The notes under the pieces: model-generated | The model's database searches: none | What the model was told of the DNA's origin: nothing | What the model saw: the letters and a program-made list of their open reading frames with translations, nothing else | Part shown: piece after piece, positions 41,806-51,898 of the stretch | How positions within the stretch are numbered: the first letter of the stretch is position 1 | Layout: each line of letters opens with the position of its first letter | Made by a program: the position numbers and the translations under genes | From: Rubrivivax sp. A210 | GTDB taxonomy: Bacteria > Pseudomonadota > Gammaproteobacteria > Burkholderiales > Burkholderiaceae_C | Assembly: GCF_904426505.1 (NCBI RefSeq) | Contig: NZ_CAJGBN010000001.1 | Coordinates: 558,001-622,000 of the forward strand | Reading direction: 5' to 3' | DNA length: 64,000 nucleotides

Positions 41806-42490
41806 CGGGGCCCTTGCCCCGTCTTGGATGACTAGCCTCCTCCGTGACGAGGCACTCTGTCCTGCTCGGGGCCAGCTCTCGGCCTTTGCGCAGCAGGCAG
41901 GCGATGCCCCGCGCCCGCCCGCCAGCCCGCTCGCCCGCAGTGATGTCTGCCGCGCCCACCACCCACAGCTATCAGGCGGACGAAGCCGCGGGGCCCCTTT
42001 CCCCGGCGCGCCAAACCAGTTCAGAGGGGGACGCGCCCGACCCCCCCCCACAACCCCCGGACACCCCCGCTGGCGCGCCAGTAAACCCTGGCTTAGTCAC
42101 CCGGACCCATGGAGCTGCTTCCGGGGCCTCGGAAAAAATTTGGCCAAAATTCTGGGGGGATGCTTCCCGAACTCCGGCACGGCCACTGACTCAGGGGCGT
42201 CCATGCCTGGCACGCGGTGTCCCCACGCCGCTCTTGGCGCCGCCAAGACTTCCTCCAACTAGAAGCTTGGCTGCTCGCCGACGTGCCGCGGCTAGTAAGC
42301 CTCTCTCCATCGCCTACCTGCAGCCCCACGCTCAAAGAAGCTGCGCACTCAACCGGTCAGCGTTGATTCGGCCATCTGGAACGGCTGTCGCGTTCTACAC
42401 GAGACTGCATAGAGCCACGGGTTGCACAGCCCAAGGGCCAAAGCGGTAGCAAATAGGTGACAACCCTTGTCGTCCGACGCTAGCGCCCAG
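41806..42490. other. Gene-free stretch at left end of element B
   Basis: 685 bases between the arm-site repeat and the SIR2-NACHT gene. Several overlapping short reading frames exist, but none has a ribosome site or looks like protein. It contains a run of nine C at about 42041. I see no gene in it. Confidence 0.4.
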
Positions 42491-45400
42491 TTACAGCTTA
42501 GTCGATCCCTTTGCTCGGACACTCTTTGTAGTCCTTCTGCGGGATATCAACTCTTTCCCGATCTGCTCCCATATTCTCCCTGAAGCCGTTAGTGCGTCAT
42601 TCTTAATCGCCTCCATCCTTGCAACTAATTCCTCGTCAGTCCAGACTGATCTAGCATGGTAGGCAATAAAGAAGCAGGCCGACTTTTCGTATCTTGCATC
42701 TCTAGTCTTATTCTCGACGACAGCATCAAATCTATCACGTACCACCCTAATTTGTTCCGGTGATAGTTCCGGGGTCCAAGAATTTCGGTCCAATCCAAGC
42801 TGGCGACTCATAAAAAACTGTACAATACCAGCAGCCCTATCATGCTGTCCACTCAACCAGCGTATCAGGAACGTATCCAGCAGATTCCGATCAACATCCT
42901 TGGACGCCCCTAGCCGACGGCGCGCGTTTGTCCACACCCATGTTGCAATGGGCCACAGATCCTCGTCAGCATTCAAAAGTTGAGGCTCAATCAAGTCCAT
43001 CCAAACTGCCTTGGCCGCGTCATCCTTTGACGAATCATCTTCAAAATCATTCCAAAGCATCCCCATAGAGATTAGCAGCCCGCGACCCAGTTCCTCCTTC
43101 TTGGCGCTTTGCAGCAAAAGGCGGACTTCCGCCCTTCCATTCTCCCCGAGCCAGTAGCTCATCGGCTGCTGATAGGCAGCAATTGCTGCGCAACTATTCA
43201 TATGCCAAGAAGCACGATGCCAACGTCTTGAAACCAAAAGCTCCCAAGCTAGGTTGTAAAGTTCATTCCCATATGGCCCGCGGCAAAGCGATTCCCAATC
43301 GTCTGCAGTCTTGCAGCCGTGTGCAAATAGAGCAATCAGGTGCAGCGCGGCAGATATCGTTCCAGATGACGCTTCCGCCTCTTCAACTAGGCACTGTAAA
43401 AGACGCCCCGGCGCTCCCTCAAGCTTTCTACCCTCGAATCCATTAAATTCTTCAGATTCCACTTCAAGGATCCCGAGTTGGCCCCGGCCAAGGGATATCA
43501 ACTCGATCAGTAGCGGTTCTGCTCGCTTTCGTGCCAATACCGCGGCCATTGGCACCACTTCCTTCCATTCTTCGGCCAACAAATACTTAGCCAATGGGGT
43601 TAAAACTGTATCATCCTGTCGAAATGACTGATAGTGACCTTCTGTAGCAGCCACCGCAGCCAAATATTCTTGAAAAGTAAGATGCCGAAATTGATAGAAC
43701 GGAACGGCTCGCCCTCCTTCCATCTGATGTCCAGCCTCCAATAGCAAACTGGACCTAAGCTCAACACGCTTTAGAAATTTATGTGGACTGTCCTTGGCGT
43801 AGCGCTTAATGTTCGGATGCCTCTCGCGCGACTCCTCCAGCAAGGCCAAGAGTTCACGTTCAGTGGCAGTTTGCTTGCCGGCGCACATCATCTGGAATGC
43901 CACATAAGCGAGCTGAGGCACAGCCTCCTTTGCGTTCAATGGATCGTGCCCCTTGATGTTCCATGTATCCAATAAGACATCAACGGCACGGCCATACAGG
44001 CTGACTCGATCAGGCGGCAAACCACCCGCTCCGTGCTTTACCACAAGAAGCATGGTCAAGAGTAGTGGATTCTCCGCCAGACGCCGAAGAGAGGCATTTT
44101 TCATTAGCGTCTGCGAGACCTCCTCGGCCTCTTCAGCAGCCTCAATAGTATCGCCCGTCATAAGGCGGTGCCAATGCACACACAACAACGCAATGGCGTC
44201 ATCGGCGAGCGGCGCCAACCTCCAGCGCTCGCAGAATCGCGAAAGTGACGGCGCAACTAAATCGAAGCCGGCCTCGCGACTTGTAATTACCAAGCGAACT
44301 CGATCATATTTATCCAAAAATGATTCTAGATGCTCAACGAACGTGGCTCTATCAACGTCATTGTGAATTTCATCCAAGCCATCGACTAGCAGTAATACCT
44401 GCCCTTTTTTCAGCAGCGGCGTAATAGCTTCAGAGAAGCCACTCAGGTCGCTTTGGCCAATAACGTCACCTATACGCTTCAGCAAAGTCGCTATGGGCAG
44501 TCGAATGTGATCGCGCCATTCGCGGCAACGAATCAGAAGCGGAAGCAATGGAAGTTCTGGCAAGTCATCTGTGCTGGCGCCACGACGCGATGGATTTGAA
44601 TAGGCGACCGCAAGGCGTTTTAGAAGCAGTGTCTTTCCCCCTCCAGGCAAGGCCAGCAGGACTAGACGTTTGCCTTTCGCCAGAACATTTCCAAAAGGTA
44701 AGGGTACCGGGTTCTCTTCCTGCCATTTCTTGAGTTTGGCAGCGGCATCCGGATCAGAAGGCAAAAATTCCGGTGGGCAAGCAGATACTCTGAGCGGAAC
44801 AAACAGCCTCTCCAGATCGAATCGCCGCTGGCCAGTATCCAAGTCTGCGCTTACACCCTCTATCGTCATTTGACCGCAATCGCGATGCAAGAAGTCCTTA
44901 TAGTTCTTTAGTACTACGTTCGCTTCACTGAGCGGAGAAATAGAATTTCGCGAAACCCGCCTTTTCACCATCCCCGGAAAAAGCTCAAGCAAATAGTTAG
45001 CCAAATCCTTGTGCGCTGGACCGAAACTTACCGGCTCAACAAAGCCTGCCCACGAGGGGTCGGCATTGCGTTTTGGCACTTCGTCCTCACGAGTTAGCGC
45101 CACATGTTGCGGAGTCAGCACGATCAGCTTTGTCCGCAACCACTTCAACAAAGCTGAGAAGTTGGGATCTGTGAACGTGTCACCGCAGCCAATGAAGAGC
45201 AGGTGATTAAAGGCGGCAAGGTTTCTCTGGATTAGATCCCGAACTTCGTCGGTTTGAGTAGTTTCGTAGTCCCGTATTCCCAGGATGCACGAACTCGGCA
45301 CATCCCACGAACCGTGCAAGTGCAGGATTCCCGGAATCTCTTTTCGCACCCAGGACATTACCCGATGCGTCTCTGATACGCGAATGCCGGGCAGGCCCGT

Positions 45401-45841
45401 CGCGATCTCCAGGAGCGGATCGTAATTTAGAGTACAGATTGGTATTCCGCGAGACGCCAATGCGCGAATTGCGGCGCTTAGTTGTGCATTGCACGGCCGC
45501 ACCGTTCCGAAAACATCTTCAAGCCAGCGACCGTAAATCGGATCAAGAGGCGACCCAAGTTTTCGCCCCACAAACTCGGCCGCTCCTAATAGTTCGTCAA
45601 TGTCCGACGAAATGAGTTGAGCGCTCCACGAGGTTAGTTGAGAATCTGAAATTCGCCCCTTCTTGTGTGCATATTCAAATCCGTTCTTGATCAGGGCAGG
45701 CCATGACGGCAACTGTCCGTCGGTTAGGCCAATGCTAACGCCCGCGCCTACTACGACTACAAGCCGGCCCTGCGCAGCAGAGTCGCTAATTTTTTGCATT
45801 GCGCGAGCAGGCAGTCCTGTAGTAATGCGGTTGTTTGTCAT
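42491..45841 (-). CDS. SIR2-NACHT (STAND) antiphage defence protein, Avs/bNACHT-like
   Basis: 1116 residues. N-terminal SIR2-like domain (about 1-275: VVVVGAGVS, CTLNYDPLLE, GILHLHGSW) predicted to consume NAD+, then a NACHT STAND NTPase (Walker A ALPGGGKTLLLKR near 400; Walker B VLLLVDGLDEI near 485) and a long C-terminal sensor region (640-1116) without obvious named repeats. Proteins of this layout abort infection by depleting NAD+ after sensing a phage component. The DNA is clearly more A+T-rich than its neighbours, indicating separate acquisition. The start is uncertain: ATG at 45841 or GTG at 45883, neither with a strong ribosome site. Confidence 0.88.
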   Translation of the reverse strand: MTNNRITTGLPARAMQKISDSAAQGRLVVVVGAGVSIGLTDGQLPSWPALIKNGFEYAHKKGRISDSQLTSWSAQLISSDIDELLGAAEFVGRKLGSPLDPIYGRWLEDVFGTVRPCNAQLSAAIRALASRGIPICTLNYDPLLEIATGLPGIRVSETHRVMSWVRKEIPGILHLHGSWDVPSSCILGIRDYETTQTDEVRDLIQRNLAAFNHLLFIGCGDTFTDPNFSALLKWLRTKLIVLTPQHVALTREDEVPKRNADPSWAGFVEPVSFGPAHKDLANYLLELFPGMVKRRVSRNSISPLSEANVVLKNYKDFLHRDCGQMTIEGVSADLDTGQRRFDLERLFVPLRVSACPPEFLPSDPDAAAKLKKWQEENPVPLPFGNVLAKGKRLVLLALPGGGKTLLLKRLAVAYSNPSRRGASTDDLPELPLLPLLIRCREWRDHIRLPIATLLKRIGDVIGQSDLSGFSEAITPLLKKGQVLLLVDGLDEIHNDVDRATFVEHLESFLDKYDRVRLVITSREAGFDLVAPSLSRFCERWRLAPLADDAIALLCVHWHRLMTGDTIEAAEEAEEVSQTLMKNASLRRLAENPLLLTMLLVVKHGAGGLPPDRVSLYGRAVDVLLDTWNIKGHDPLNAKEAVPQLAYVAFQMMCAGKQTATERELLALLEESRERHPNIKRYAKDSPHKFLKRVELRSSLLLEAGHQMEGGRAVPFYQFRHLTFQEYLAAVAATEGHYQSFRQDDTVLTPLAKYLLAEEWKEVVPMAAVLARKRAEPLLIELISLGRGQLGILEVESEEFNGFEGRKLEGAPGRLLQCLVEEAEASSGTISAALHLIALFAHGCKTADDWESLCRGPYGNELYNLAWELLVSRRWHRASWHMNSCAAIAAYQQPMSYWLGENGRAEVRLLLQSAKKEELGRGLLISMGMLWNDFEDDSSKDDAAKAVWMDLIEPQLLNADEDLWPIATWVWTNARRRLGASKDVDRNLLDTFLIRWLSGQHDRAAGIVQFFMSRQLGLDRNSWTPELSPEQIRVVRDRFDAVVENKTRDARYEKSACFFIAYHARSVWTDEELVARMEAIKNDALTASGRIWEQIGKELISRRRTTKSVRAKGSTKL

Positions 45842-45980
45842 ATTGAGGTATGAATGTTTAGCGAACGAAGATGTGCGGCTCACTAAGGTCGCTCGATTAA
45901 GCAGTCCCGACCATAAAGCGCGAGTAAATGACTGGTAGGGTTATGGATCATTTGGTCTTTTGAGTGGCGTCTCCCAGGGG

Positions 45981-47030
45981 CTAGACGAAGCAGTTGGTGT
46001 AGGACGCCCCCACCGGCTCGTACAGGCCCGCTCGCAGCCACGCCTGCGCGCCGCTGCTGGCCGCGTTGGCGTAGCCCCAGGTCGCGACGGACCGACTGGC
46101 CACTCGGTCTGCGGGCCGCCCGACTGTATGGCCGATTTCCTGGAGCGAGTCATGGTGCCTAGTGATGTGCTCGAGCCACCGCTCCAGATGCGGCAGCGCC
46201 GCCAAGGTGTCCGACTTGCTGCGGTTGCAGGCCGGGTGCGCCAGTACGAAGTTGTGAATCAGGTCGCGGGGGTACAGCGAGAAGGGGACGAAGTGATCCA
46301 CGTCCACCTCATGGGCGGTCGAGCCGCAGTAGAAGCATCGGCTGCCGTTCAGCAGCCGCAAACCGGCTCCGATTTCCGCCAACGTCTGGCGCGGGGTCTC
46401 GAACAGGAACGCCTCCAGGTCATCCGCCTCGCCCAGCAGCGGCCCGTTGAGGCGATTGCGCTTGATGTGGTCGATCCATCTACTGCGAGCGAGTTGCTGC
46501 ACCAGTGGCTGGAAGCGCCGCAGGCAATAGTGCACGCCAGGGAGCAGGATGGTCACGCCACGCGCGCGCTCGTACAGGAACTGGTCTCGTTGGCCGCCAA
46601 GGTTCTGCAGGTACTGGAGCGGCTGCGCCGACACCGTGTCGGCGACCCGCCGGATCAACGCCGGGTAGCCGGCCAGCGTGCGGGCAGACAGTGGCGTGGC
46701 GACGGGACTGCTCTGCCGAAACTCGGCGATCACGGTGAGCACGGCCGCGTTGGCGCCATTGTTCTGCGCCAGCACCCCGGGCGCTGTTCCCGCGCGGCCG
46801 GTGCTGTACGGCGCGGTCTGCTGCCAGTACAACTCGATGAACTTGGCGGCGATGCTGCGGTTGGACAGCCGCAGGGCGCCTCCGTCATCGGCGCCCAGTT
46901 CGACCGCCAGGTCCGCCAACGCGATGATCAGAGCGAACTTGTAGGTAGCCGTGAAGTCGCCTTCGGCGAAGAGGCGCTGCAGCTTCGTCAAGAAGGACAA
47001 CTGCGCCTCAGGCGACGGCACGAGGGTCAC
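45981..47030 (-). CDS. HNH endonuclease domain protein
   Basis: 349 residues. The N-terminal 215 residues are helical and unassigned; the C-terminal part has an HNH zinc nuclease motif: C-x2-C (SRCFYCGSTAHEVDVDHFVPF), then NFVLAHPACNRSKSD, with DH and N-x-C-N-x3-K as expected of active HNH enzymes. It overlaps the HIT gene by 4 bases, forming a two-gene operon. In a defence island it is likely a DNA-targeting effector. Confidence 0.8.
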   Translation of the reverse strand: MTLVPSPEAQLSFLTKLQRLFAEGDFTATYKFALIIALADLAVELGADDGGALRLSNRSIAAKFIELYWQQTAPYSTGRAGTAPGVLAQNNGANAAVLTVIAEFRQSSPVATPLSARTLAGYPALIRRVADTVSAQPLQYLQNLGGQRDQFLYERARGVTILLPGVHYCLRRFQPLVQQLARSRWIDHIKRNRLNGPLLGEADDLEAFLFETPRQTLAEIGAGLRLLNGSRCFYCGSTAHEVDVDHFVPFSLYPRDLIHNFVLAHPACNRSKSDTLAALPHLERWLEHITRHHDSLQEIGHTVGRPADRVASRSVATWGYANAASSGAQAWLRAGLYEPVGASYTNCFV

Positions 47031-47419
47031 CGCGTGCTCCAGTAGTCGGCCCTCTCGGGGAAGATCCAGCGCACGCCGCCGCGGGGGTCGGCGCGGTCGC
47101 CCTGGTAGCGAGGGATCAGGTGGATGTGCAGGTGCGGCACGGTCTGGCCAGCGGCGGCGCCGTCGTTGATGCCGATGTTGTACCCATGCGGGGAGAACTC
47201 AGCGTCTAGGTCGCGCTTGGCTGTATCAAGCAGCGTCAGCAGTTCGGCCCGTTCATCGGCCAGCAGATCGAAGAAGGAGCCGACATGGCGACGCGGGATG
47301 ACGAGGGTGTGGCCCGTCGAAACCGGGTACGCATCGCGCACCACCAAGCCGTGCTCGCTTGCGCCGACGATGCGGCTGGCCGGGAGGGCGCAGAAGGGGC
47401 ACGGGGTCGCCTTTGACAT
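47027..47419 (-). CDS. HIT-family nucleotide hydrolase/transferase
   Basis: 130 residues. Contains the histidine triad H96-x-H98-x-H100 (VPHLHIHLIPRYQGD) and an N-terminal C-x2-C (CPFC). HIT proteins hydrolyse nucleotide phosphoramidates or dinucleoside polyphosphates. Operon partner of the HNH nuclease (ATGA overlap), which suggests a nucleotide-signal or nucleotide-processing step linked to the nuclease (inference). Confidence 0.85.
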   Translation of the reverse strand: MSKATPCPFCALPASRIVGASEHGLVVRDAYPVSTGHTLVIPRRHVGSFFDLLADERAELLTLLDTAKRDLDAEFSPHGYNIGINDGAAAGQTVPHLHIHLIPRYQGDRADPRGGVRWIFPERADYWSTR

Positions 47420-47689
47420 GCCCGAAGTTTCATGGCGCAGGCGATAGAACGGTAGCTAGCGGAAGCCCGAGTAGCTCCGGCGTCCGTCAAGACTGTCCGG
47501 GCTCGCCTACAGTGTTCAAGCCGCCACCAACGTAGCCATGCGTGCGGTTTCCACTGCCCTCGGGGCGCTCGTTGAGCTGCGGTGAGTTGACCCTAGCTAC
47601 ACTGCTGCGATGAATCACCTCCATCCATCTCCGCGTGGCACTTCGCGGTGGGCATATGGCAGACAGGCGAAGGCGTCGAGGACTAAAAC

Positions 47690-48088
47690 GTGACCGCAGG
47701 TCGCACGGATGAGAAGACCGAGCAGGTCACCCACCTCGTTGATGTGCGCGCAATGTCTGAGGCACTGACAGCTTTTGCCCGCGAGCGAGACTGGGAACAG
47801 TTCCACTCGCCCAAAAACCTCGTCATGGCATTGACGGGGGAGGTCGGCGAGTTGTCTGAGATCTTCCAGTGGATGAGCGAGGAAGACTCCAAGCGGGCCG
47901 CCGGCCACCCGCAACACGCCCAAGCCGTCCGCGACGAGCTAGCAGATGTCCTGCTCTATGTCGTCAGGCTCGCGGATGTTCTTGGCGTGGATCTGAACGC
48001 CGCGGCGGAGCACAAGCTGAAGGCGAACGCCGCGAAGTACCCTGTGTCAAAAGCGCGTGGCTCAAGCAAGAAGTACACGGAAATCTGA
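47690..48088 (+). CDS. MazG-like nucleotide pyrophosphohydrolase (RS21-C6/dCTPase type)
   Basis: 132 residues. Has the MazG metal-binding E-x2-E and E-x2-D helices (LTGEVGELSEIFQWM, RDELADVLLYVVRLADVLGVDL). Enzymes of this type convert dNTPs to dNMPs. The start is GTG with GAGG about 10 bases before; the protein starts well before the domain. It is the first gene of a rightward set with the DUF2075 gene 27 bases downstream; a dNTP-depleting enzyme fits an antiphage role (inference). Confidence 0.82.
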   Translation: MTAGRTDEKTEQVTHLVDVRAMSEALTAFARERDWEQFHSPKNLVMALTGEVGELSEIFQWMSEEDSKRAAGHPQHAQAVRDELADVLLYVVRLADVLGVDLNAAAEHKLKANAAKYPVSKARGSSKKYTEI

Positions 48089-48115
48089 CAGCGGCGGCGA
48101 CAGACAAGGCATAGC

Positions 48116-49978
48116 GTGATCGTCTACCAGGCTGACAAGCGACAGTTCCTCCGGGACAACGACGACAAGGAGATCGACGAGGTCATTCACCTTCGATTTC
48201 AGACGATCACGGGCCGCAAGGTCGCTGCACCTGAACTGCGATCCTGGCGTGAATCACTAGGGTTTATGGCGAAGGTGCTGCGGGACGAGGACATCCCGGC
48301 CGACACGGGTGTCGCTGTCGAGTTCCACATTCCGCAGAGTTCCAAGCGCATTGATGTCACCTTGACAGGCTTCGGGGCCGACGGCGCTAAGAACGCAGTG
48401 GTCATCGAGTTGAAGCAGTGGGAAAAGGCGTCAGCCACTGCCAAAGACGCCATCGTCGTTACCTACCTCGCGCATGCGCAGCGGGAGGTCGTGCACCCGT
48501 CGTATCAAGCCTGGTCATATGCCACCCTACTGGAGGGCTTCAACGAGGCTGTCTACGATGGGGGGATCTCCATCCGGCCTTGCGCCTACCTCCACAACTA
48601 TCTTCGTGACGGCGTCATCGACTCGCGCCACTATGCGGGGTACATCGACAAGGCGCCGCTGTTCCTGAAGGGTGAGGCAGAGCGCAGCCGCCTGCGCGAC
48701 TTCATCAAGCAGCACGTCCGTCACGGCGACAACAAGGCCGTGCTCTACGCGATAGAGAGCGGACGTATCCGACCGTCCAAGGCCCTGGCCGACAGCCTGA
48801 GCGGAATGCTGAAGGGCAAGCCCGAGTTTGTTCTCATCGACGACCAAAAGGCCGTCTATGAGGCGGCGCTCGCGTCGGGGCAATCGGCATCGGAAGACCA
48901 ACCTCGCGTCGTAATCATCGAAGGGGGCCCTGGCACGGGCAAGACCGTAGTCGCGGTCAACCTACTCGTTGCGCTCACGGCCAAGGGACTGGTCTGCAAG
49001 TACGTCTCCAAGAACGCGGCGCCACGACGGGTCTACGAGGCGAAGTTGGCCGGCGCCATGACCCGGACGAGGTACTCGAATCTGTTCGTCGGTTCAGGCG
49101 GCTTTCTGGAGACACCTCCCAACACGTTCGACGTCCTGATTGTTGATGAGGCCCACCGCTTGAACGAAAAGTCGGGTCTGTACGGCAACCTGGGCGAGAA
49201 CCAGATCAAGGAGGTCATGGGCGCCGCCAAGTGCACGATCTTCTTCATCGACGAAGACCAGCGCGTCACGCTCAAGGACATCGGATCCAAGGAGCAGATC
49301 CGACAGTTCGCGAAGGCCAAGGGCGCTGCTGTCGAGCAGTACAAGCTGGCGTCCCAGTTTCGCTGCAGCGGCTCCGATGGATACCCCGCGTGGCTGGACA
49401 ACACGCTTGACATCCGCGCGACGGCGAACACGACCCTCAGTGCCGGCGAGTACGACTTCCGAGTCTTCGATGACCCGGCATCGCTTCAAGAGGCCATCGA
49501 GCAACGCAATAGCGAGAACAAGGCCCGCGTGGTGGCCGGGTATTGCTGGCCTTGGAAGAGCAAGAGGGATGCGACGGCATACGACATCGAGATCGGCGCA
49601 AACTATCGAAGGCGCTGGAATCTCGATCAGGACGGCAGCCTGTGGATCATCTCTCCACATTCGGTCAGCGAGGTTGGTTGCATTCATACGTGCCAGGGGT
49701 TGGAGCTTGACTACGTCGGCGTCATCATTGGGCCCGATCTCGTTCTCCATCGAGACAAGGTCACGACCGTACCGGCGGCCCGTGCGCGTCAGGATCAATC
49801 AATCAAGGGCTACAAGTCGTTCCTCAAGGCTGACCCCGAAGGGGCAAGAGCCGCCGCTGACCTCGTCATCAAGAACACGTACAAGACGTTGATGACGCGA
49901 GGTTTGAAAGGGTGCTACGTCTACTGCACCGATCAGCACTTGGCGACACGATTTCGGCAAGGGCTTGGGCCGGCGTAG
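48116..49978 (+). CDS. DUF2075 nuclease-helicase (Schlafen/UvrD-like fold)
   Basis: 620 residues. The N-terminal region (1-200) includes a PD-(D/E)xK-like nuclease motif (RIDVTLTGFG ... AVVIELKQW near 95-102); the helicase core has Walker A GGPGTGKT near 270, Walker B LIVDEAHRLN near 341 and later SF1 motifs (ASQFRCSGSDG; GCIHTCQGLELDYVGVIIGP). Predicted DNA/RNA helicase linked to a nuclease. The start is GTG at 48116. It follows the MazG gene. Confidence 0.82.
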   Translation: MIVYQADKRQFLRDNDDKEIDEVIHLRFQTITGRKVAAPELRSWRESLGFMAKVLRDEDIPADTGVAVEFHIPQSSKRIDVTLTGFGADGAKNAVVIELKQWEKASATAKDAIVVTYLAHAQREVVHPSYQAWSYATLLEGFNEAVYDGGISIRPCAYLHNYLRDGVIDSRHYAGYIDKAPLFLKGEAERSRLRDFIKQHVRHGDNKAVLYAIESGRIRPSKALADSLSGMLKGKPEFVLIDDQKAVYEAALASGQSASEDQPRVVIIEGGPGTGKTVVAVNLLVALTAKGLVCKYVSKNAAPRRVYEAKLAGAMTRTRYSNLFVGSGGFLETPPNTFDVLIVDEAHRLNEKSGLYGNLGENQIKEVMGAAKCTIFFIDEDQRVTLKDIGSKEQIRQFAKAKGAAVEQYKLASQFRCSGSDGYPAWLDNTLDIRATANTTLSAGEYDFRVFDDPASLQEAIEQRNSENKARVVAGYCWPWKSKRDATAYDIEIGANYRRRWNLDQDGSLWIISPHSVSEVGCIHTCQGLELDYVGVIIGPDLVLHRDKVTTVPAARARQDQSIKGYKSFLKADPEGARAAADLVIKNTYKTLMTRGLKGCYVYCTDQHLATRFRQGLGPA

Positions 49979-50039
49979 GGATCATGGGTTCCAGCGCGGC
50001 GCAGCGGCCGCATCTTCTCGGCCGTCGCATACTCGCGTC

Positions 50040-51821
50040 GTGACCCGCCAAACCAGCTTCACAGAAAATCTTGCGGTCGAGTTCCCGGAACTCGCGCGAC
50101 AGTGGCATCCAACCAAGAACGGCGCACTGCTGCCCAGCCACGTTCGCTCGAAGTCCAACAAGAAGGTCTGGTGGCGATGCGCGATCAATCCCGAACACGA
50201 GTGGCAAAGCTCGGTAGGCGCTCGCCACCGAGCGGGTTGCCCAGCCTGCTACGAGGAGAAGAGACTCAAGCAAATTGATGTAGTTGATGGGCAGCGCATC
50301 CAGCGGACTTTGTCCATGTGCACGGACCTCTTCAGCGAACTCGTGGCTGCGACAGACCAGCGCAGGCGGCTTGGCGAGTTGTACGTGGGCAGCACCATGT
50401 CCCTTGCTTGGCAATGCAAGCACAGCCATCCAATTTGGATGAATCGGCTCAACAAGCGCGCTGTCCAGGGGCAAGGCTGCCCGTACTGCGCCGGCAAGAA
50501 GATCTGTGCAACCAACTCATTGCTTGCGCTCCGCCCCGACCTCGCAAAGCAGTGGGATGGTGATCGAAACATGGCCGAGAGCGTCAAGCTGGTTCCTGGG
50601 ACGGCAAGCCCGGGCTCGCACGCGTCTGTTTGGTGGCGCTGCGAGTTCGGACACTCGTGGAAGGCGCAGATCAAACAACGTAGCTCGCTCAATACAGGGT
50701 GCCCCAAGTGCAGGCCCAATGTGAGCGCGCTTGAAGTACGAATTGCCTGCGAGGTAGAGGCTTCTCTGGGTGTCGAGGTCGTGCATAACAGCAAGATCCA
50801 TGGCATCGAAGCCGACATCTTGCTGCCCACATTCAAGATCGTGATCGAGGTCGATGGGTATCCGTGGCATTCCCCGGATCACCGAAATGGGGCCCTAGAA
50901 CGAGACACCCGGAAGACGCGCCGCCTTCAGGAGAAGGGCTACACCGTCTTGCGCCTGCGGGAACGTCGGATTCCAGTGCTTTCAGAGTGTCTGTGTGCGC
51001 TATTCGATGACGGCGAGGCGGAACTCCAGACCTGCAAGGCAGTAATGGGCGCACTGGAGGCAATTCCCGCAGTCGGGCTTGAAGTGCGGAAGCGTAGTGC
51101 TGCCTACCTCAAGCGTAGGTCGCTAGCCGCCGAGGAGAAGTATGTTGCCCTCATTGCCAAACTTACCCGCCCAAAACCAGGCGAATCGCTGGCGGAGTTG
51201 TTTCCGCATCTGCTGCCCGAGTGGTGCGGCGATGAGAATCGCCCGCTGACACCAGACATGCTCAAGCCAGGCTCCGCGTTCAGGGCGGCTTGGGAATGCC
51301 TCGAATGCGGACACCGTTGGAGTGCTGTTGTGGCGTCTAGAACAGCGCAGGGCACAGGTTGCCCCCGCTGCACTGGCCGGGTCTTTACCCCCGGCCAGGC
51401 TCTGTCTGACTTGTTCCCGAGTGTGGCGGCAGAGTGGGATACGAATGCCAATGATGTCGGCGCAGATCAGGTCACCCAATTCAGCAATAGGGTGCGAGCT
51501 TGGCGCTGCGCCCACGGCCACACCTGGAAGGCGTCGGTGGCTAACCGCACAAAGGGAGGACAAAGCTGCCCGTATTGCGCCCATAAGCGCGCCTCGCCAG
51601 AGTGGAATCTGGCAGTGAAGCACCCCGATGTTGCCGGGCTCTTCGACCTAGAGCGCAATGCACCGCTGCTACCTCAAGACGTGTTGCCGATGTCGGGGAA
51701 GAGCATCTGGTGGAGTTGCTGTCGCGGGCATGCCTGGCGCATTAGCGCGGATCGGCAGACACGCCGAGGAGCCCGATGTCTGTACTGTGAGGGCACTGCT
51801 CGGCGGCCCCAAGACACATAG
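50040..51821 (+). CDS. Multi-treble-clef zinc protein with an embedded Vsr-like endonuclease
   Basis: 593 residues. At least six treble-clef (PF14311/DUF723-like) repeats of the form WWRCxxGHxW...GCPxC are visible (C-x2-C pairs near residues 60, 145, 220, 440, 500 and 560). Between the third and fourth lies a PD-(D/E)xK nuclease of the Vsr-like type: IVIEVDGYPWHSPD near 268 and RDTRKTRRLQEKGYTVLRLRE. It probably binds and cuts DNA. It lies 62 bases after the DUF2075 gene on the same strand. The start is set at GTG 50040, but no ribosome site is evident. Confidence 0.75.
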   Translation: MTRQTSFTENLAVEFPELARQWHPTKNGALLPSHVRSKSNKKVWWRCAINPEHEWQSSVGARHRAGCPACYEEKRLKQIDVVDGQRIQRTLSMCTDLFSELVAATDQRRRLGELYVGSTMSLAWQCKHSHPIWMNRLNKRAVQGQGCPYCAGKKICATNSLLALRPDLAKQWDGDRNMAESVKLVPGTASPGSHASVWWRCEFGHSWKAQIKQRSSLNTGCPKCRPNVSALEVRIACEVEASLGVEVVHNSKIHGIEADILLPTFKIVIEVDGYPWHSPDHRNGALERDTRKTRRLQEKGYTVLRLRERRIPVLSECLCALFDDGEAELQTCKAVMGALEAIPAVGLEVRKRSAAYLKRRSLAAEEKYVALIAKLTRPKPGESLAELFPHLLPEWCGDENRPLTPDMLKPGSAFRAAWECLECGHRWSAVVASRTAQGTGCPRCTGRVFTPGQALSDLFPSVAAEWDTNANDVGADQVTQFSNRVRAWRCAHGHTWKASVANRTKGGQSCPYCAHKRASPEWNLAVKHPDVAGLFDLERNAPLLPQDVLPMSGKSIWWSCCRGHAWRISADRQTRRGARCLYCEGTARRPQDT

Positions 51822-51898
51822 CAAGTGCGGACTACCCGAATCCCGAACGGCGCCAGTTCCGTCTTGCCAGAAATCTGCGCTGCGGCCCTAACAGCCCG

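Noticed and set aside
41806..42490. Several overlapping reading frames of 60-200 codons
   Set aside because: None has a ribosome site or a protein-like composition, and they overlap each other in all frames.
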